This document shows positions 20,179-30,032 of a stretch of DNA of 64,000 nucleotides, piece by piece. The DNA is from Flavobacterium flabelliforme (GTDB taxonomy: Bacteria; Bacteroidota; Bacteroidia; Flavobacteriales; Flavobacteriaceae): positions 186,001 through 250,000 of the forward strand of contig NZ_JAGFBU010000002.1 of assembly GCF_017948675.1 (NCBI RefSeq), read 5' to 3'. A program made the position numbers and the translations under genes. The notes beneath the pieces were generated by a model that was not told where the DNA came from, did not search any database, and saw only the letters and a program-made list of their open reading frames with translations. The number at the start of each line of letters is the position of its first letter. Within the stretch, counting starts at the first letter, position 1.

Positions 20179-21132
20179 TTAATTAGTGACTTCCTTCTGT
20201 GCTGTAAAGATAAAATACAGTCCTACAAGTATAAAAGGTATACTTAACCATTGGCCAGTTGATAATAAGCCCAAAGCACTCTCAAAACCGCCTTGACTTT
20301 CTTTTACGGATTCAACTATTACGCGAACGGTAAACAACAATACTAAAAACATTCCAAAAATATATCCTGTATATTTTCTTTTTTCTGTCTTCCAATACAA
20401 GAAAAATAATATGGCAAAAACGAAGATATAACAAAAACCTTCATAAAGTTGAGTTGGATGTTTTGCAGGAACTTGATCAAGCAAAGCAGAAAACTTAGGA
20501 TCATTTGCTATTGCAGCATAAGCCGCAGTTGGATTGGGTATTTGCGTAGCATTGACTGCATCCATGGGACTAAAATGATCTCTAATGAACTTTATTCCAA
20601 AAGGTGATTTGGTAACGTGACCTATAATTTCTGAATTAAAAAAATTACCTAAACGCACAAAAATTGCTCCACTAGCAACTGCTAAAACAACACGATCTAA
20701 AATCCACAATTGTGGTTTTTTTAGAACGTTTTTACTGTAAAAATACATTGCAATTATGATCGAAATAGCTGCGCCATGACTTGCTAGTCCTTGAAATCCA
20801 GTAAATTCCCAACCTTGAATAATATTAAATAAAGATTCATTTGGATTTTCTCTAATCGGTAAAAGAATTTCTACTAAATGATTGCGATAATATTCCCAAT
20901 CGTAAAAAAAAACGTGACCTAATCGAGCTCCTATTAAGGTAGCTAAAACGGTCCAGATAAATAACGAATCTAGTTTTTCTATCGATTCACCTTCACGTTC
21001 AAAGATGTTTTTCATGATGTACCAGCCTAATCCAAAAGCAATTACAAACATTAAACTGTAATAACGAATCATAAAAAAGCCTAAATCTATTCCTTCTGAA
21101 GGATTCCAAACGATATTCAAAGCATGTGTCAT
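20179..21132 (-). CDS. lgt: prolipoprotein diacylglyceryl transferase
   Basis: The ATG at 21132 (MTHALNIVW) was chosen, giving 317 residues. The longer open frame would run through yidD and has no matching N-terminal family sequence. The protein has several membrane helices. The Lgt signature is RLGNFFNSEIIG, with SHGAAISI, ARLGHVFFYDW and HPTQLYEG. It moves diacylglycerol from phosphatidylglycerol to the lipobox Cys of prolipoproteins in the inner membrane. Several lipoproteins in this window are presumed substrates. It is the last gene of a likely cysS-yidD-lgt operon with 50-70 base gaps. Confidence 0.93.
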   Translation of the reverse strand: MTHALNIVWNPSEGIDLGFFMIRYYSLMFVIAFGLGWYIMKNIFEREGESIEKLDSLFIWTVLATLIGARLGHVFFYDWEYYRNHLVEILLPIRENPNESLFNIIQGWEFTGFQGLASHGAAISIIIAMYFYSKNVLKKPQLWILDRVVLAVASGAIFVRLGNFFNSEIIGHVTKSPFGIKFIRDHFSPMDAVNATQIPNPTAAYAAIANDPKFSALLDQVPAKHPTQLYEGFCYIFVFAILFFLYWKTEKRKYTGYIFGMFLVLLFTVRVIVESVKESQGGFESALGLLSTGQWLSIPFILVGLYFIFTAQKEVTN

Positions 21133-21200
21133 GTAAGGTTGTTTTTTTTTAATCTGGTGTAAAAATAAAAAATAAAAGAAAAGTTCGTACCAATAAAAGG

Positions 21201-21449
21201 TTAATGTTCGTGCTTGCACTTCTTTTCTGGAACGGGATCGTAACCGGTTCTTCCCCATGGATTGCAACTTACAATCCTTTTTAAGCCTAGAAATCCACCA
21301 TATAACAAACCATGTTTTTGTAACGCTTGTATCATATAACTGGAGCAAGTAGGTTCAAATCTACAAGAAGCCGGAGTAAAAGGAGAAATAGCTGTTTGGT
21401 AAAACCGAACTAACAATACAAAAGGAAAAATAAGAATTTTTGAAATCAT
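21201..21449 (-). CDS. yidD: membrane protein insertion efficiency factor YidD
   Basis: The 82-residue protein has the family core [32 protein letters not shown] and [20 protein letters not shown]. It is a small amphipathic membrane-associated protein thought to help YidC insert inner-membrane proteins. In many genomes it sits next to rnpA and yidC; here it lies between cysS and lgt. The His-rich end (CKHEH) is a short tail. Confidence 0.93.
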   Translation of the reverse strand: MISKILIFPFVLLVRFYQTAISPFTPASCRFEPTCSSYMIQALQKHGLLYGGFLGLKRIVSCNPWGRTGYDPVPEKKCKHEH

Positions 21450-21500
21450 ATATCAGATAATTGCCTTTAGTATTTTAGATTTAATCTTATAAAAGAAGTT

Positions 21501-22979
21501 TTAAACACTAAAAGTAGTTCCTTCTTTACCATCTTTCAATTGAATTCCTAACGCTATCAATTGATCTCTAATTTGATCAGACAAAGCAAAATTCTTATTG
21601 TCTCTTGCTTGTTTTCTCATTTCGATTAGGATATTTACTGTTCCTTCTAATTTGTCGTTATTGCTATCGGATACTTTTTCATCTTCCAGTCCTAATACAT
21701 CAAATACAAACGCATTCATTGCTTTAGAAAATAGCTCTAAATCGGCTAGATTTAAACTTTCTTTGCCATCGTTTAATAAGTTGATATATTTTACACCTTC
21801 AAATAATTGTGCAATTAAGATTGGCGAGTTAAAATCGTCATTCATGGCATCATAACAAGACTGTTTCCATGCTGCTATATCAATAGTACTTTTTGTATTT
21901 GCGTTTATTTCTTTTAGCAAACTAATTGCTTCCATCAAACGTTTGTACCCTTTTTCTGCAGCAACAATTGCATCGTCAGAGAAATCAAGAATGCTTCTAT
22001 AATGAGCTTGCAACATAAAAAAACGTGCTACTGAAGCTGAAAAAGCTTTGCTTAAAATAGTATTATCTCCAGTCAATATTTCCCTTGGTAAAATATTGTT
22101 ACCAGTAGATTTAGCCATTTTTTTACCATTTAAGGTAAGCATATTGGCATGCATCCAATAATTTACCGGAGTTTGCCCAGTACAAGCTTCATTTTGAGCA
22201 ATTTCACATTCATGATGAGGGAATTTCAAATCCATTCCGCCACCATGAATGTCAAAATGATTGCCTAAATATTTAGTGCTCATAGCAGTACATTCCAAAT
22301 GCCAACCCGGAAAACCATCGCTCCAAGGCGAAGGCCAACGCATGATGTGTTGTGGTTCTGCTTTTTTCCAAAGTGCAAAATCCTGTGGATTTCTCTTGTC
22401 ACTTTGACCATCAAGATCGCGGGTGTTTGCCAACATATCCTCAATATTACGACCACTTAAGCGTCCGTAATGATTGGTTTTGTTGAATTTTACCACATCA
22501 AAATATACCGATCCGTTCGCTTCATATCCAATTCCATTATCAATAATTTTTTTGATAATTTCAATTTGTTCAATTATGTGTCCAGTTGCTGTTGGCTCAA
22601 TACTGGGTGGCAAAAAGTTAAAAGCATTTAAGATATCATGAAAATCTACCGTATAACGCTGTACAACTTCCATGGGTTCTAGTTGCTCTAAACGTGCTTT
22701 TTTAGCAATTTTATCCTCACCTTCATCCACATCATCTACAATATGACCAACATCAGTAATGTTACGCACATAACGAGTTTTATAGTCCAAGTGTAGTAAA
22801 TACCTAAAGATCACATCAAAAGACATAAAAGTTCGAACGTTTCCTAGGTGAACATTGCTGTAAACGGTAGGTCCACAAACATACATTCCCACATTTCCTT
22901 CATGAATTGGTTTAAATACTTCTTTTTCTCCCGAAAGAGAATTGTATATTTTGAGTGTTTGCGTTTCGTATAAAGGCAT
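21501..22979 (-). CDS. cysS: cysteine-tRNA ligase
   Basis: The 492-residue class I synthetase has zinc ligand Cys35 in CGPTVYSN, the HIGH-type motif HLGN at 44-47, [10 protein letters not shown] and [13 protein letters not shown] for the remaining zinc ligands, and the KMSKS-type loop KMAKSTGN near residue 290. It charges tRNA-Cys in the cytoplasm. It is the first gene of the cysS-yidD-lgt cluster. A structured repeat element (22990-23073) ends about ten bases before its ATG and would lie in its leader if transcription starts further upstream. Confidence 0.96.
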   Translation of the reverse strand: MPLYETQTLKIYNSLSGEKEVFKPIHEGNVGMYVCGPTVYSNVHLGNVRTFMSFDVIFRYLLHLDYKTRYVRNITDVGHIVDDVDEGEDKIAKKARLEQLEPMEVVQRYTVDFHDILNAFNFLPPSIEPTATGHIIEQIEIIKKIIDNGIGYEANGSVYFDVVKFNKTNHYGRLSGRNIEDMLANTRDLDGQSDKRNPQDFALWKKAEPQHIMRWPSPWSDGFPGWHLECTAMSTKYLGNHFDIHGGGMDLKFPHHECEIAQNEACTGQTPVNYWMHANMLTLNGKKMAKSTGNNILPREILTGDNTILSKAFSASVARFFMLQAHYRSILDFSDDAIVAAEKGYKRLMEAISLLKEINANTKSTIDIAAWKQSCYDAMNDDFNSPILIAQLFEGVKYINLLNDGKESLNLADLELFSKAMNAFVFDVLGLEDEKVSDSNNDKLEGTVNILIEMRKQARDNKNFALSDQIRDQLIALGIQLKDGKEGTTFSV

Positions 22980-22989
22980 TTAGTTTGTT

Positions 22990-23073
22990 TTTTAGGAGCT
23001 AATTCCTGCTTTGCGTTACAATCTTTTTATTTTTAAGAAAAAAAAAAAAGGATTTCCACTACAATCAGGGCTA
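22990..23073 (-). repeat. structured flavobacterial element, copy 1 (candidate small RNA or leader)
   Basis: Read on the minus strand it starts TAGCCCTGATT and ends AGCAGGAATTAGCTCCTAAAA-like. In between is a stem made by AATCCTTTTT pairing with AAAAAGATT, and an outer CCTG/CAGG pairing. The same start, end and pairing layout recurs at 43437-43535 on the plus strand. It lies between folE and cysS with cysS orientation. It may correspond to a known Flavobacteria RNA motif such as Flavo-1; that match is from memory and unverified. Confidence 0.6.
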
Positions 23074-23104
23074 GGGTTTATTGTTTAATGACGAATAAAG
23101 TAAT

Positions 23105-23776
23105 TTAGAACTTAGTCTCTAGTTTAATATAATCTAAAAACTCTCTTCGAGTAACGCTGTCTTTAAATTTTCCACCAAATTCTGATGTTACAGTACTACT
23201 TTCGATATCGCTGATTCCTCTTGAGTTTACGCAAAGGTGTTTGGCATCAATCACACAAGCAACATCTTCGGTTCCTAATGCTTGTTGTAACTCTTGTACA
23301 ATTTGCATCGTCAAACGCTCTTGAACCTGAGGTCTTTTAGAGTAATATTCTACAATTCGGTTCATTTTTGATAAACCAATTACACTTCCATTAGAAATGT
23401 AAGCCACATGTGCTCTTCCTATTATAGGTAATAAATGGTGCTCGCAAGTAGAATATACAATGATATTTTTCTCTACAAGCATTTCGCCGTATTTGTAGTT
23501 GTTGTCAAAAGTAGATGCTTTTGGTTTTCTTTCCGGATTCAAACCTCCAAAAATTTCTTTTACAAACATCTTGGCAACACGATTGGGCGTGCCTTTTAAA
23601 CTATCGTCTGTCAAGTCCATTCCTAGTGTAAGCAAAATACTCTCAACGTCTTTTTTTATTTTTTCAATTTTCTCATCATCTGAAATGGCAAAAGCATCAT
23701 CTCTCACTGGGTTTTTTGCGGATAAACTAATGTGATTATCTCCTATTTCGTCTTGAAATTCTTCTTTATTTATCAT
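23105..23776 (-). CDS. folE: GTP cyclohydrolase I
   Basis: The 223-residue protein has the full FolE core. STCEHHLLPIIG supplies the zinc Cys and His, followed by GLSKMNRIVEYYSKRPQVQE, and AKHLCVNSRGISD gives the second zinc Cys. It makes 7,8-dihydroneopterin triphosphate from GTP, the first step of folate and pterin synthesis, in the cytoplasm. An N-terminal extension of about 25 residues, rich in acidic residues, precedes the conserved domain. It lies upstream of cysS on the same strand, with the structured element in the 125-base gap. Confidence 0.95.
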   Translation of the reverse strand: MINKEEFQDEIGDNHISLSAKNPVRDDAFAISDDEKIEKIKKDVESILLTLGMDLTDDSLKGTPNRVAKMFVKEIFGGLNPERKPKASTFDNNYKYGEMLVEKNIIVYSTCEHHLLPIIGRAHVAYISNGSVIGLSKMNRIVEYYSKRPQVQERLTMQIVQELQQALGTEDVACVIDAKHLCVNSRGISDIESSTVTSEFGGKFKDSVTRREFLDYIKLETKF

Positions 23777-23954
23777 TAAAAGGAACTATTATATTGGGTA
23801 AATTTATTTAAAGCGTAAAGGTAAATAATAAAAATTAAAGAATTTCTATAGGTTGAATTATTTAATGGCAAACCTATTTTTGTTTTATTAAAATGCAGAA
23901 TGAAATAAACAACAAATCAAACAAAAATATTCTTGTGCTAGTTTTATTTTTGAA

Positions 23955-23992
23955 TTAAAAATAAAGGCAATAACCTTGCGATTATTGCCTTT
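23955..23992 (-). terminator. terminator of the aminotransferase gene
   Basis: AAAGGCAATAA (23963-23973) pairs perfectly with TTATTGCCTTT (23982-23992) around an 8-base loop. The A-rich left flank supplies U residues for the minus-strand transcript, which ends about 50 bases after the stop. Confidence 0.8.
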
Positions 23993-24044
23993 GTAATAAT
24001 TTATTCTCCTTTCTAATTAGTAGGAATTGAGAATTTTTAATCTA

Positions 24045-25250
24045 TTATGCTTTAGTTTGTAATGCATTATAAACAGGAATCGCTGCTTTTAATATTCTTA
24101 CGGCACTAATTAAATCGTCTTTCTTTAAAACATAAGCAATTCGAACTTGATTTAATCCCATTCCAGGAGTAGAGTAAAAGCCAGCAGCTGGAGCAACCAT
24201 TACAGTCTCGCCATTCAAATCATAGCTTTCTAGAAGCCATTGTGCAAAAGCATCTGCATTGTCAATTGGTAATTGTGCAATGCAATAAAAAGCTCCTTTT
24301 GGTTTGCTTACAATAACACCTTCAATTTTATTTAGTTCTTCAACTAAAGTATCTCTTCGTTCTCTGTATTCTGAAATTACTTCATCAAAATAAGCTTGTG
24401 GCGTTTCTAAAGCTGCTTCACTTGCAATTTGCTCAATTGTAGGTGGACTTAATCTTGCTTGTGCAAATTTCATTGCCGTAGCCATTAATTCCTTATTTTT
24501 AGAAACTATACATCCTATTCTAGCGCCACACATGCTGTATCTTTTTGATACCGAATCTATCATAATTGCATGTTCTTCAAGTCCTGGAACATTCATCACT
24601 GAATAATGAATATCACCATCGTAAGTGAACTCACGATAAACTTCGTCAGAAATTAAAAATAAATCATGCTTTTTGACTAATGCTGCCAATTGCATAATTT
24701 CTTCTTTAGAATATAAATATCCGGTTGGATTTCCAGGATTACAAATAAGAATAGCTTTAGTTTTAGGTGTAATCAGTTTTTCAAAATCTGCAACTGCTGG
24801 TAATGCAAATCCAGTATCAATTGTTGAGATTACAGGGATTACATTAATTCCTGACGCAGTAGAAAAACCATTGTAATTAGCATAAAATGGTTCAGGAATA
24901 ATAATTTCATCCCCTTGATCCATTGTGCTTCCCATTGCAAACATTAATGCTTCTGATCCACCTGTTGTAACAATAATATCTTCTGTATTTACAGGAATAC
25001 CTTGATTGGTGTAATAAGCAGCTAATTTCTTTCTGTAACTTTCATTACCAGCAGAATGACTGTATTCAAGAATCGTTAAATCTATGTTCTTGACAGCTGC
25101 CATGGCAACTTCAGGAGTTTTGATATCCGGTTGTCCAATGTTTAGATGATATACTTTATTCCCTTTTTTCTTAGCTATTTCTGAATACGGAACTAATTTA
25201 CGTATTGGCGATTCTGGCATTAATTTGCCTTTGTTAGATATTTTTGGCAT
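24045..25250 (-). CDS. pyridoxal-phosphate aminotransferase, class I (aspartate-type)
   Basis: The 401-residue fold-type I enzyme shows LNIGQPDIKTPE near the N-terminus, VTTGGSEALMFAMG for the cofactor-phosphate region, CNPGNPTGYLYS, ISDEVYREF for the pyridine-contacting Asp and Tyr, and DSVSKRYSMCGARIG containing the Schiff-base Lys and the carboxylate-binding Arg. Close relatives transaminate aspartate or other amino acids, but specificity cannot be fixed from sequence. It is a single gene with its own terminator. Confidence 0.92.
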   Translation of the reverse strand: MPKISNKGKLMPESPIRKLVPYSEIAKKKGNKVYHLNIGQPDIKTPEVAMAAVKNIDLTILEYSHSAGNESYRKKLAAYYTNQGIPVNTEDIIVTTGGSEALMFAMGSTMDQGDEIIIPEPFYANYNGFSTASGINVIPVISTIDTGFALPAVADFEKLITPKTKAILICNPGNPTGYLYSKEEIMQLAALVKKHDLFLISDEVYREFTYDGDIHYSVMNVPGLEEHAIMIDSVSKRYSMCGARIGCIVSKNKELMATAMKFAQARLSPPTIEQIASEAALETPQAYFDEVISEYRERRDTLVEELNKIEGVIVSKPKGAFYCIAQLPIDNADAFAQWLLESYDLNGETVMVAPAAGFYSTPGMGLNQVRIAYVLKKDDLISAVRILKAAIPVYNALQTKA

Positions 25251-25377
25251 AGTCTTGATTATTGAATTGCAAATTTGCGATTTTTTTTCGGAATTTATTG
25301 CAAATAAAAAGTGTATATATTGTTAAATCTACATTTTTGAATCAATTAATTTCCTATTTTTATGTAAATGAATCACA

Positions 25378-26706
25378 ATGCTTAAAGTGCTTTTTTTAGT
25401 TCTAATTTCTTTATTAATTGTTCCGATCTACGGGCAACAAGGTTTTTTGTTTGAAGAAGGAGTTAATAGAGTAAAAATACCTTTTAAAATAATAAATAAT
25501 TTAATTTTTGTGCCTATCAAAGTAAATGGGACTGAACTCAATTTTTTGCTAGACACGGGAGTTTCTGAAACTATACTTTTTAGTTTAGAAGAAAAAAAAG
25601 ATTTTCGGTTTATAAACGTAGAGAAAGTGATTTTGCGTGGACTTGGAAATCAAACGGCTGTTGAAGGATTAAAATCGCAAAACAATGTTTTAGAATGTGG
25701 TGGCTTAAAAATGAGTAGTCATTTGCTATATATAGTTTTAGATCCTGAGTTCAATTTATCTTCTCACATAGGGATTCCGGTAAACGGTATAATTGGAAAT
25801 CCTTTTTTTAGGAATAATTTAGTCGAAATCAATTATCGAAAAAAACACATAATTGTTTACAGGGACATTCAGAAAAATCAAAATAAGATTCAGAAAAAGT
25901 TTAGCACAATTCCAATCACCATAGAGAAATCAAAACCATACTTAAAAAGTAAAATCACGTTGAATGCTCAAGAGAGTGAAGTCAAATTATTAATTGATAT
26001 TGGTAATAGTGATGCCGTCTGGTTGTTTGAAGATTCTTCAAAAAATATTGCTATTCCTCAGAAAAATTTTGACGATTTCTTAGGGAAAGGATTTAGTGGT
26101 GATATTGAAGGTAAGCGAGGTAAAATTGAAAAATTTAATTTGGCAGAGTTTGAATTTAAAAACCTTATTGCTGCTTTTCCTGATTCTATTTCAATCAAAA
26201 ACGTTACCATGGTTACAGATAGAATGGGTTCTGTAGGCGGTGAAGTGATGAAGAGATTTAATGTCGTTTTTGATTATAAAAATCAAAAGCTATTTTTAAA
26301 AAAGAATGGTAATTTTTCTAGCAATTTCAGTTATAATAAAAGTGGAATTGAAGTGCAACACAACGGATTGCAATGGGTTCAAGAAACAGTACCAATGGAA
26401 ACCATTCCATTAGCATCAAAGTTTAATGAATCTGAGGTTTATACAACAAAATCTGATTTCAAATATAAATTTCAATTGAAACCTGTTTATGAAATTGCAC
26501 ATGTTCGTAAGAATTCTTCGGCGGCAAAAGCAGGACTTCTAAAAGGAGATGTAATTATTAAGATTAATCACGAGACAGTTTATAAACTGACCTTAGAACA
26601 TATAAATGCCATTTTTAGATCGGAAACCGATAAATGGATCAATTTAGAAATTGAAAGAGAAGATAAAGTATTGAAATTCAGATTCCAATTAGAAGATGTT
26701 TTATAA
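25378..26706 (+). CDS. retropepsin-like aspartyl protease with PDZ domain
   Basis: The 442-residue exported protein has a signal peptide in residues 1-20 (LIVPIYG/QQG). A first retropepsin-like half has the catalytic-type motif FLLDTGVSETILF with Asp59. A second half has LLIDIGNSDAVWLF near residue 206, where DTG has become DIG. A C-terminal PDZ domain spans about 365-442 (KNSSAAKAGLLKGDVIIKIN). This arrangement is typical of Bacteroidota periplasmic aspartyl-protease/PDZ proteins; substrates are unknown. It converges with the DUF1573 gene at a shared terminator. Confidence 0.87.
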   Translation: MLKVLFLVLISLLIVPIYGQQGFLFEEGVNRVKIPFKIINNLIFVPIKVNGTELNFLLDTGVSETILFSLEEKKDFRFINVEKVILRGLGNQTAVEGLKSQNNVLECGGLKMSSHLLYIVLDPEFNLSSHIGIPVNGIIGNPFFRNNLVEINYRKKHIIVYRDIQKNQNKIQKKFSTIPITIEKSKPYLKSKITLNAQESEVKLLIDIGNSDAVWLFEDSSKNIAIPQKNFDDFLGKGFSGDIEGKRGKIEKFNLAEFEFKNLIAAFPDSISIKNVTMVTDRMGSVGGEVMKRFNVVFDYKNQKLFLKKNGNFSSNFSYNKSGIEVQHNGLQWVQETVPMETIPLASKFNESEVYTTKSDFKYKFQLKPVYEIAHVRKNSSAAKAGLLKGDVIIKINHETVYKLTLEHINAIFRSETDKWINLEIEREDKVLKFRFQLEDVL

Positions 26707-26707
26707 A

Positions 26708-26742
26708 AAAAAATGCTTCTGAAAATTTTCAGAAGCATTTTT
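26708..26742. terminator. bidirectional terminator
   Basis: Positions 26711-26740 form a perfect 30-base palindrome centred on AAAATTTT, flanked by A on the left and T on the right. It serves the convergent protease and DUF1573 genes. Confidence 0.9.
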
Positions 26743-26762
26743 GGTTGGATAAATTTTAAAAA

Positions 26763-27149
26763 TTAATTAGAAATTACTTCTCCTTTTATTTTTATAGCCA
26801 CTCTTCCTTCATCATAATTTACGGCATTAGATTCAACAGTTATTGTTTTTCTAATAGGTCCGGGAGCCATATTGTATTTTACTGTAATTTTTCCTGTTTT
26901 ACCGGACATTATTGGCTCATCTGGTTTTGTTGGAACCGTACATCCACACGTAGAAAGTACATTGGTGATGATTAATGGAGCGTTGCCTGTGTTTGTAAAA
27001 ATGAAATCACGTGTGCCATTTTCGGACTTGGTAACTCGGCCATAATCAATTGTGTTGTCTGGCGCAGAGAATACGATTTTAGGTCCATTTTGAGCAAAAC
27101 CAATACTACTTATTAATGCTAATGCGAATAAAATTATTGTTTTTTTCAT
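26763..27149 (-). CDS. DUF1573 domain secreted protein
   Basis: The 128-residue protein has a signal peptide (ILFALALISSIGFA/QNG) and one DUF1573 Ig-like domain. Visible motifs are DYGRV, RDFIFTNTGNAPLIITNV, STCGCTVP and GKTGKITVKYN. The Cys-x-Cys pair in STCGCT is the family hallmark. It is an abundant envelope family in Bacteroidota with no defined function. Confidence 0.9.
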   Translation of the reverse strand: MKKTIILFALALISSIGFAQNGPKIVFSAPDNTIDYGRVTKSENGTRDFIFTNTGNAPLIITNVLSTCGCTVPTKPDEPIMSGKTGKITVKYNMAPGPIRKTITVESNAVNYDEGRVAIKIKGEVISN

Positions 27150-27239
27150 TTTTATTTGTTTTGAATCATTTAGTAAAAATAGTTTCTTTTAATTAATGCA
27201 CAAATTTTTATTTATCTTTTTATAGTGTACATAATTATT

Positions 27240-27247
27240 TACTTTTG
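27240..27247 (+). promoter_or_regulatory. -7 element before valS (TACTTTTG)
   Basis: Exact TAnnTTTG match, 62 bases before the valS ATG. No good -33 element at the right distance. Confidence 0.4.
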
Positions 27248-27309
27248 TTCCCTATCTAAATTACAAATATCAGACCAAAGTATAATTTTGGTTTTAACAG
27301 TTGCTTTAT

Positions 27310-29943
27310 ATGACTATCCCTGCACAATTTGACGCTAAAAATATAGAAAATAAATGGTATGACTATTGGATGAAAAACAATTATTTTCATTCGGAGCCAG
27401 ATCATAGAACACCTTATACCATTGTAATTCCTCCACCAAACGTAACTGGAGTCTTGCACATGGGTCACATGTTGAACAATACCATTCAAGATGTATTGAT
27501 TAGAAGAGCACGTCTAAAAGGATTCAACGCTTGTTGGGTTCCTGGAACGGATCACGCATCAATTGCTACTGAGGCAAAAGTGGTAGCCAAATTAAAAGCA
27601 GAAGGAATCAATAAAAATGATTTAACTCGCGAAGAGTTTTTGGCGCACGCCTGGGAATGGACCGATAAATACGGTGGTGTTATCCTAGATCAACTTAAAA
27701 AGCTAGGTGCTTCATGCGATTGGGAGAGAACCAAGTTTACAATGGATCCAGATATGTCAGCATCTGTTATAAAATCTTTTGTGGATTTATACAACAAAGG
27801 ATTAATTTATCGCGGCTACAGAATGGTAAACTGGGATCCAGAAGCGAAAACGACTTTGTCTGACGAAGAAGTTATTTATGAAGAACAACAAGGGAAATTG
27901 TATTTCCTAAAATATAAAATTGAAGGAACCGAAGACTTTTTGACAATTGCTACAACGCGGCCAGAAACCATTTTTGGAGATACTGCGATTTGTATCAATC
28001 CTAATGACGAGCGTTTTGCTCATTTGAAAGGAAAAAAAGCCATCGTTCCGATTTGCGGAAGAATTATTCCTATTATCGAAGACGAGTATGTAGATATCGA
28101 ATTTGGAACAGGTTGCCTAAAAGTAACGCCTGCTCACGATATGAATGACAAGGCTTTGGGTGAAAAACACAATTTGGAAATAGTAGACATCTTTAATGAA
28201 GATGCTACACTAAATAGTTTTGGTTTGCATTACCAAGGAAAAGACCGTTTTGTAGTTCGTGAAGAAGTTTCAAAAGAATTAGAAACGATTGGTGCTTTGG
28301 CAAAAACGGAAATTCACTTGAATAAAGTAGGAACTTCTGAAAGAACAAAAGCGGTGATCGAACCTCGTTTGTCAGACCAATGGTTCTTGAAAATGGAGGA
28401 TTTAGTAAAACCAGCGATACAATCTGTTTTGGTAGATGGCGATATTAAATTACATCCAGCGCGTTTTAATAATACCTATGCGCATTGGTTGAATAATATT
28501 CGCGATTGGAATATTTCTCGCCAATTGTGGTGGGGACAACAAATTCCTGCTTATTTCTACGGCGACGGAAAAGAAGATTTTGTAGTGGCTGAATCTGTTG
28601 AAGAAGCTTTGGCATTAGCCAAAGAAAAAACGGCTAACCATGAACTTCAAATTTCTGATCTTACACAAGACGTAGATGCTTTAGACACTTGGTTCTCTTC
28701 TTGGTTATGGCCAATGTCTGTTTTTGGAGGAATTATGGATCCAGAAAGCGAAGATTTTAAATATTATTATCCTACGAATGATTTAGTAACTGGTCCAGAT
28801 ATTTTGTTTTTCTGGGTGGCTCGTATGATTATTGCAGGGTATGAATATACCGATAAAAAACCGTTTACAAATGTATATTTAACAGGTTTAGTTCGGGACA
28901 AACAAAGGCGTAAAATGTCTAAATCATTGGGGAATTCACCAGATCCATTAGATTTAATTGAGAAATTTGGTGCCGATGGAGTTCGTGTAGGTTTGCTTTT
29001 GAGCGCTTCTGCTGGAAACGATATTATGTTTGATGAAGACTTGTGTAACCAAGGAAAAGCGTTTACCAATAAAATTTGGAATGCATTCAAATTAATTAAA
29101 GGTTGGGAAGTTTCAGATGTTATTGCGCAACCGGAATCTTCTAAAGTAGCAATAGAATGGTATGAAGCCAAATTGCAACAAACACTTTTAGAAATTGAAG
29201 ATAATTTTGAGAAATATAGAATTTCTGATGCTTTAATGGCAATTTATAAATTGGTTTGGGATGATTTCTGTTCTTGGTTCCTAGAAATGATAAAACCAGC
29301 TTACCAGCAACCAATTGACAGCGTAACTTTTGCGAAAGCGATTGAAATGTTGGAAAACAACTTGAAGTTATTGCATCCATTTATGCCTTTCTTGACAGAA
29401 GAAATTTGGCAAATTTTAGCTGAAAGAACGACCGAGGAAGCTTTAATCGTTTCTACTTGGCCAGAAATGAAACCATTTAACGCCAATCTAATTACAGATT
29501 TTGATAATACAATTGAAGTAATTTCAGGTATTAGAACAATTCGTAAAGACAAGAATATTCCTTTCAAAGATGCAATTGAATTGAAAGCGATTAATAATGA
29601 TAAAACTTCGACTTATTTTGATTCGGTTGTAACCAAATTAGGCAATATTACTACATTAGAATATGTCTCAGACAAAGTGGATGGCGCTTTATCGTTCCGA
29701 GTAAAATCAAATGAATATTTTATTCCAATTACCGGAAGTATAGATGTAGAGGCTGAAATAGCAAAACTAACTGCAGAGTTGGTTTACACGCAAGGTTTCT
29801 TGAAATCAGTTCAAAATAAACTGGCAAATGAGAAATTTGTAGCTGGTGCACCAGAAAAAGTTTTGGCAAACGAAAGACAAAAAGAAGCGGATGCACTTGC
29901 TAAAATTGAAACGATCGAGCAAAGTTTAGCTGGATTGAAATAG
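27310..29943 (+). CDS. valS: valine-tRNA ligase
   Basis: The ATG at 27310 (MTIPAQFDAKN) is used, giving 877 residues; the longer frame begins with a TTG three codons earlier. The class I HIGH-type motif is in PPPNVTGVLHMGHML near residue 50. The editing domain includes TTRPETIFGDTA. KMSKSLGNSPDP lies near residue 534. The C-terminal coiled coil of ValRS spans about the last 65 residues. It charges and proofreads tRNA-Val in the cytoplasm. A strong terminator follows, and the gene appears monocistronic. Confidence 0.96.
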   Translation: MTIPAQFDAKNIENKWYDYWMKNNYFHSEPDHRTPYTIVIPPPNVTGVLHMGHMLNNTIQDVLIRRARLKGFNACWVPGTDHASIATEAKVVAKLKAEGINKNDLTREEFLAHAWEWTDKYGGVILDQLKKLGASCDWERTKFTMDPDMSASVIKSFVDLYNKGLIYRGYRMVNWDPEAKTTLSDEEVIYEEQQGKLYFLKYKIEGTEDFLTIATTRPETIFGDTAICINPNDERFAHLKGKKAIVPICGRIIPIIEDEYVDIEFGTGCLKVTPAHDMNDKALGEKHNLEIVDIFNEDATLNSFGLHYQGKDRFVVREEVSKELETIGALAKTEIHLNKVGTSERTKAVIEPRLSDQWFLKMEDLVKPAIQSVLVDGDIKLHPARFNNTYAHWLNNIRDWNISRQLWWGQQIPAYFYGDGKEDFVVAESVEEALALAKEKTANHELQISDLTQDVDALDTWFSSWLWPMSVFGGIMDPESEDFKYYYPTNDLVTGPDILFFWVARMIIAGYEYTDKKPFTNVYLTGLVRDKQRRKMSKSLGNSPDPLDLIEKFGADGVRVGLLLSASAGNDIMFDEDLCNQGKAFTNKIWNAFKLIKGWEVSDVIAQPESSKVAIEWYEAKLQQTLLEIEDNFEKYRISDALMAIYKLVWDDFCSWFLEMIKPAYQQPIDSVTFAKAIEMLENNLKLLHPFMPFLTEEIWQILAERTTEEALIVSTWPEMKPFNANLITDFDNTIEVISGIRTIRKDKNIPFKDAIELKAINNDKTSTYFDSVVTKLGNITTLEYVSDKVDGALSFRVKSNEYFIPITGSIDVEAEIAKLTAELVYTQGFLKSVQNKLANEKFVAGAPEKVLANERQKEADALAKIETIEQSLAGLK

Positions 29944-29964
29944 ATTTTGGACATTTTAGATATT

Positions 29965-30004
29965 AAAAAATCCCAATTCTGATTATTCAGAATTGGGATT
30001 TTTT
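29965..30004. terminator. bidirectional terminator after valS
   Basis: A perfect 18-bp stem (29965-29982 with 29987-30004) has a TTAT loop. It is flanked by A and T runs and shared with the convergent lipoprotein gene. Confidence 0.93.
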
Positions 30005-30032
30005 ATTTTTATTTGAAAGGTATAGTAAAAAA

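Noticed and set aside
21133-21348. N-terminal extension of lgt through yidD
   Set aside because: The extension overlaps yidD in another frame and has no Lgt family sequence; MTHALNIVW is the natural start.
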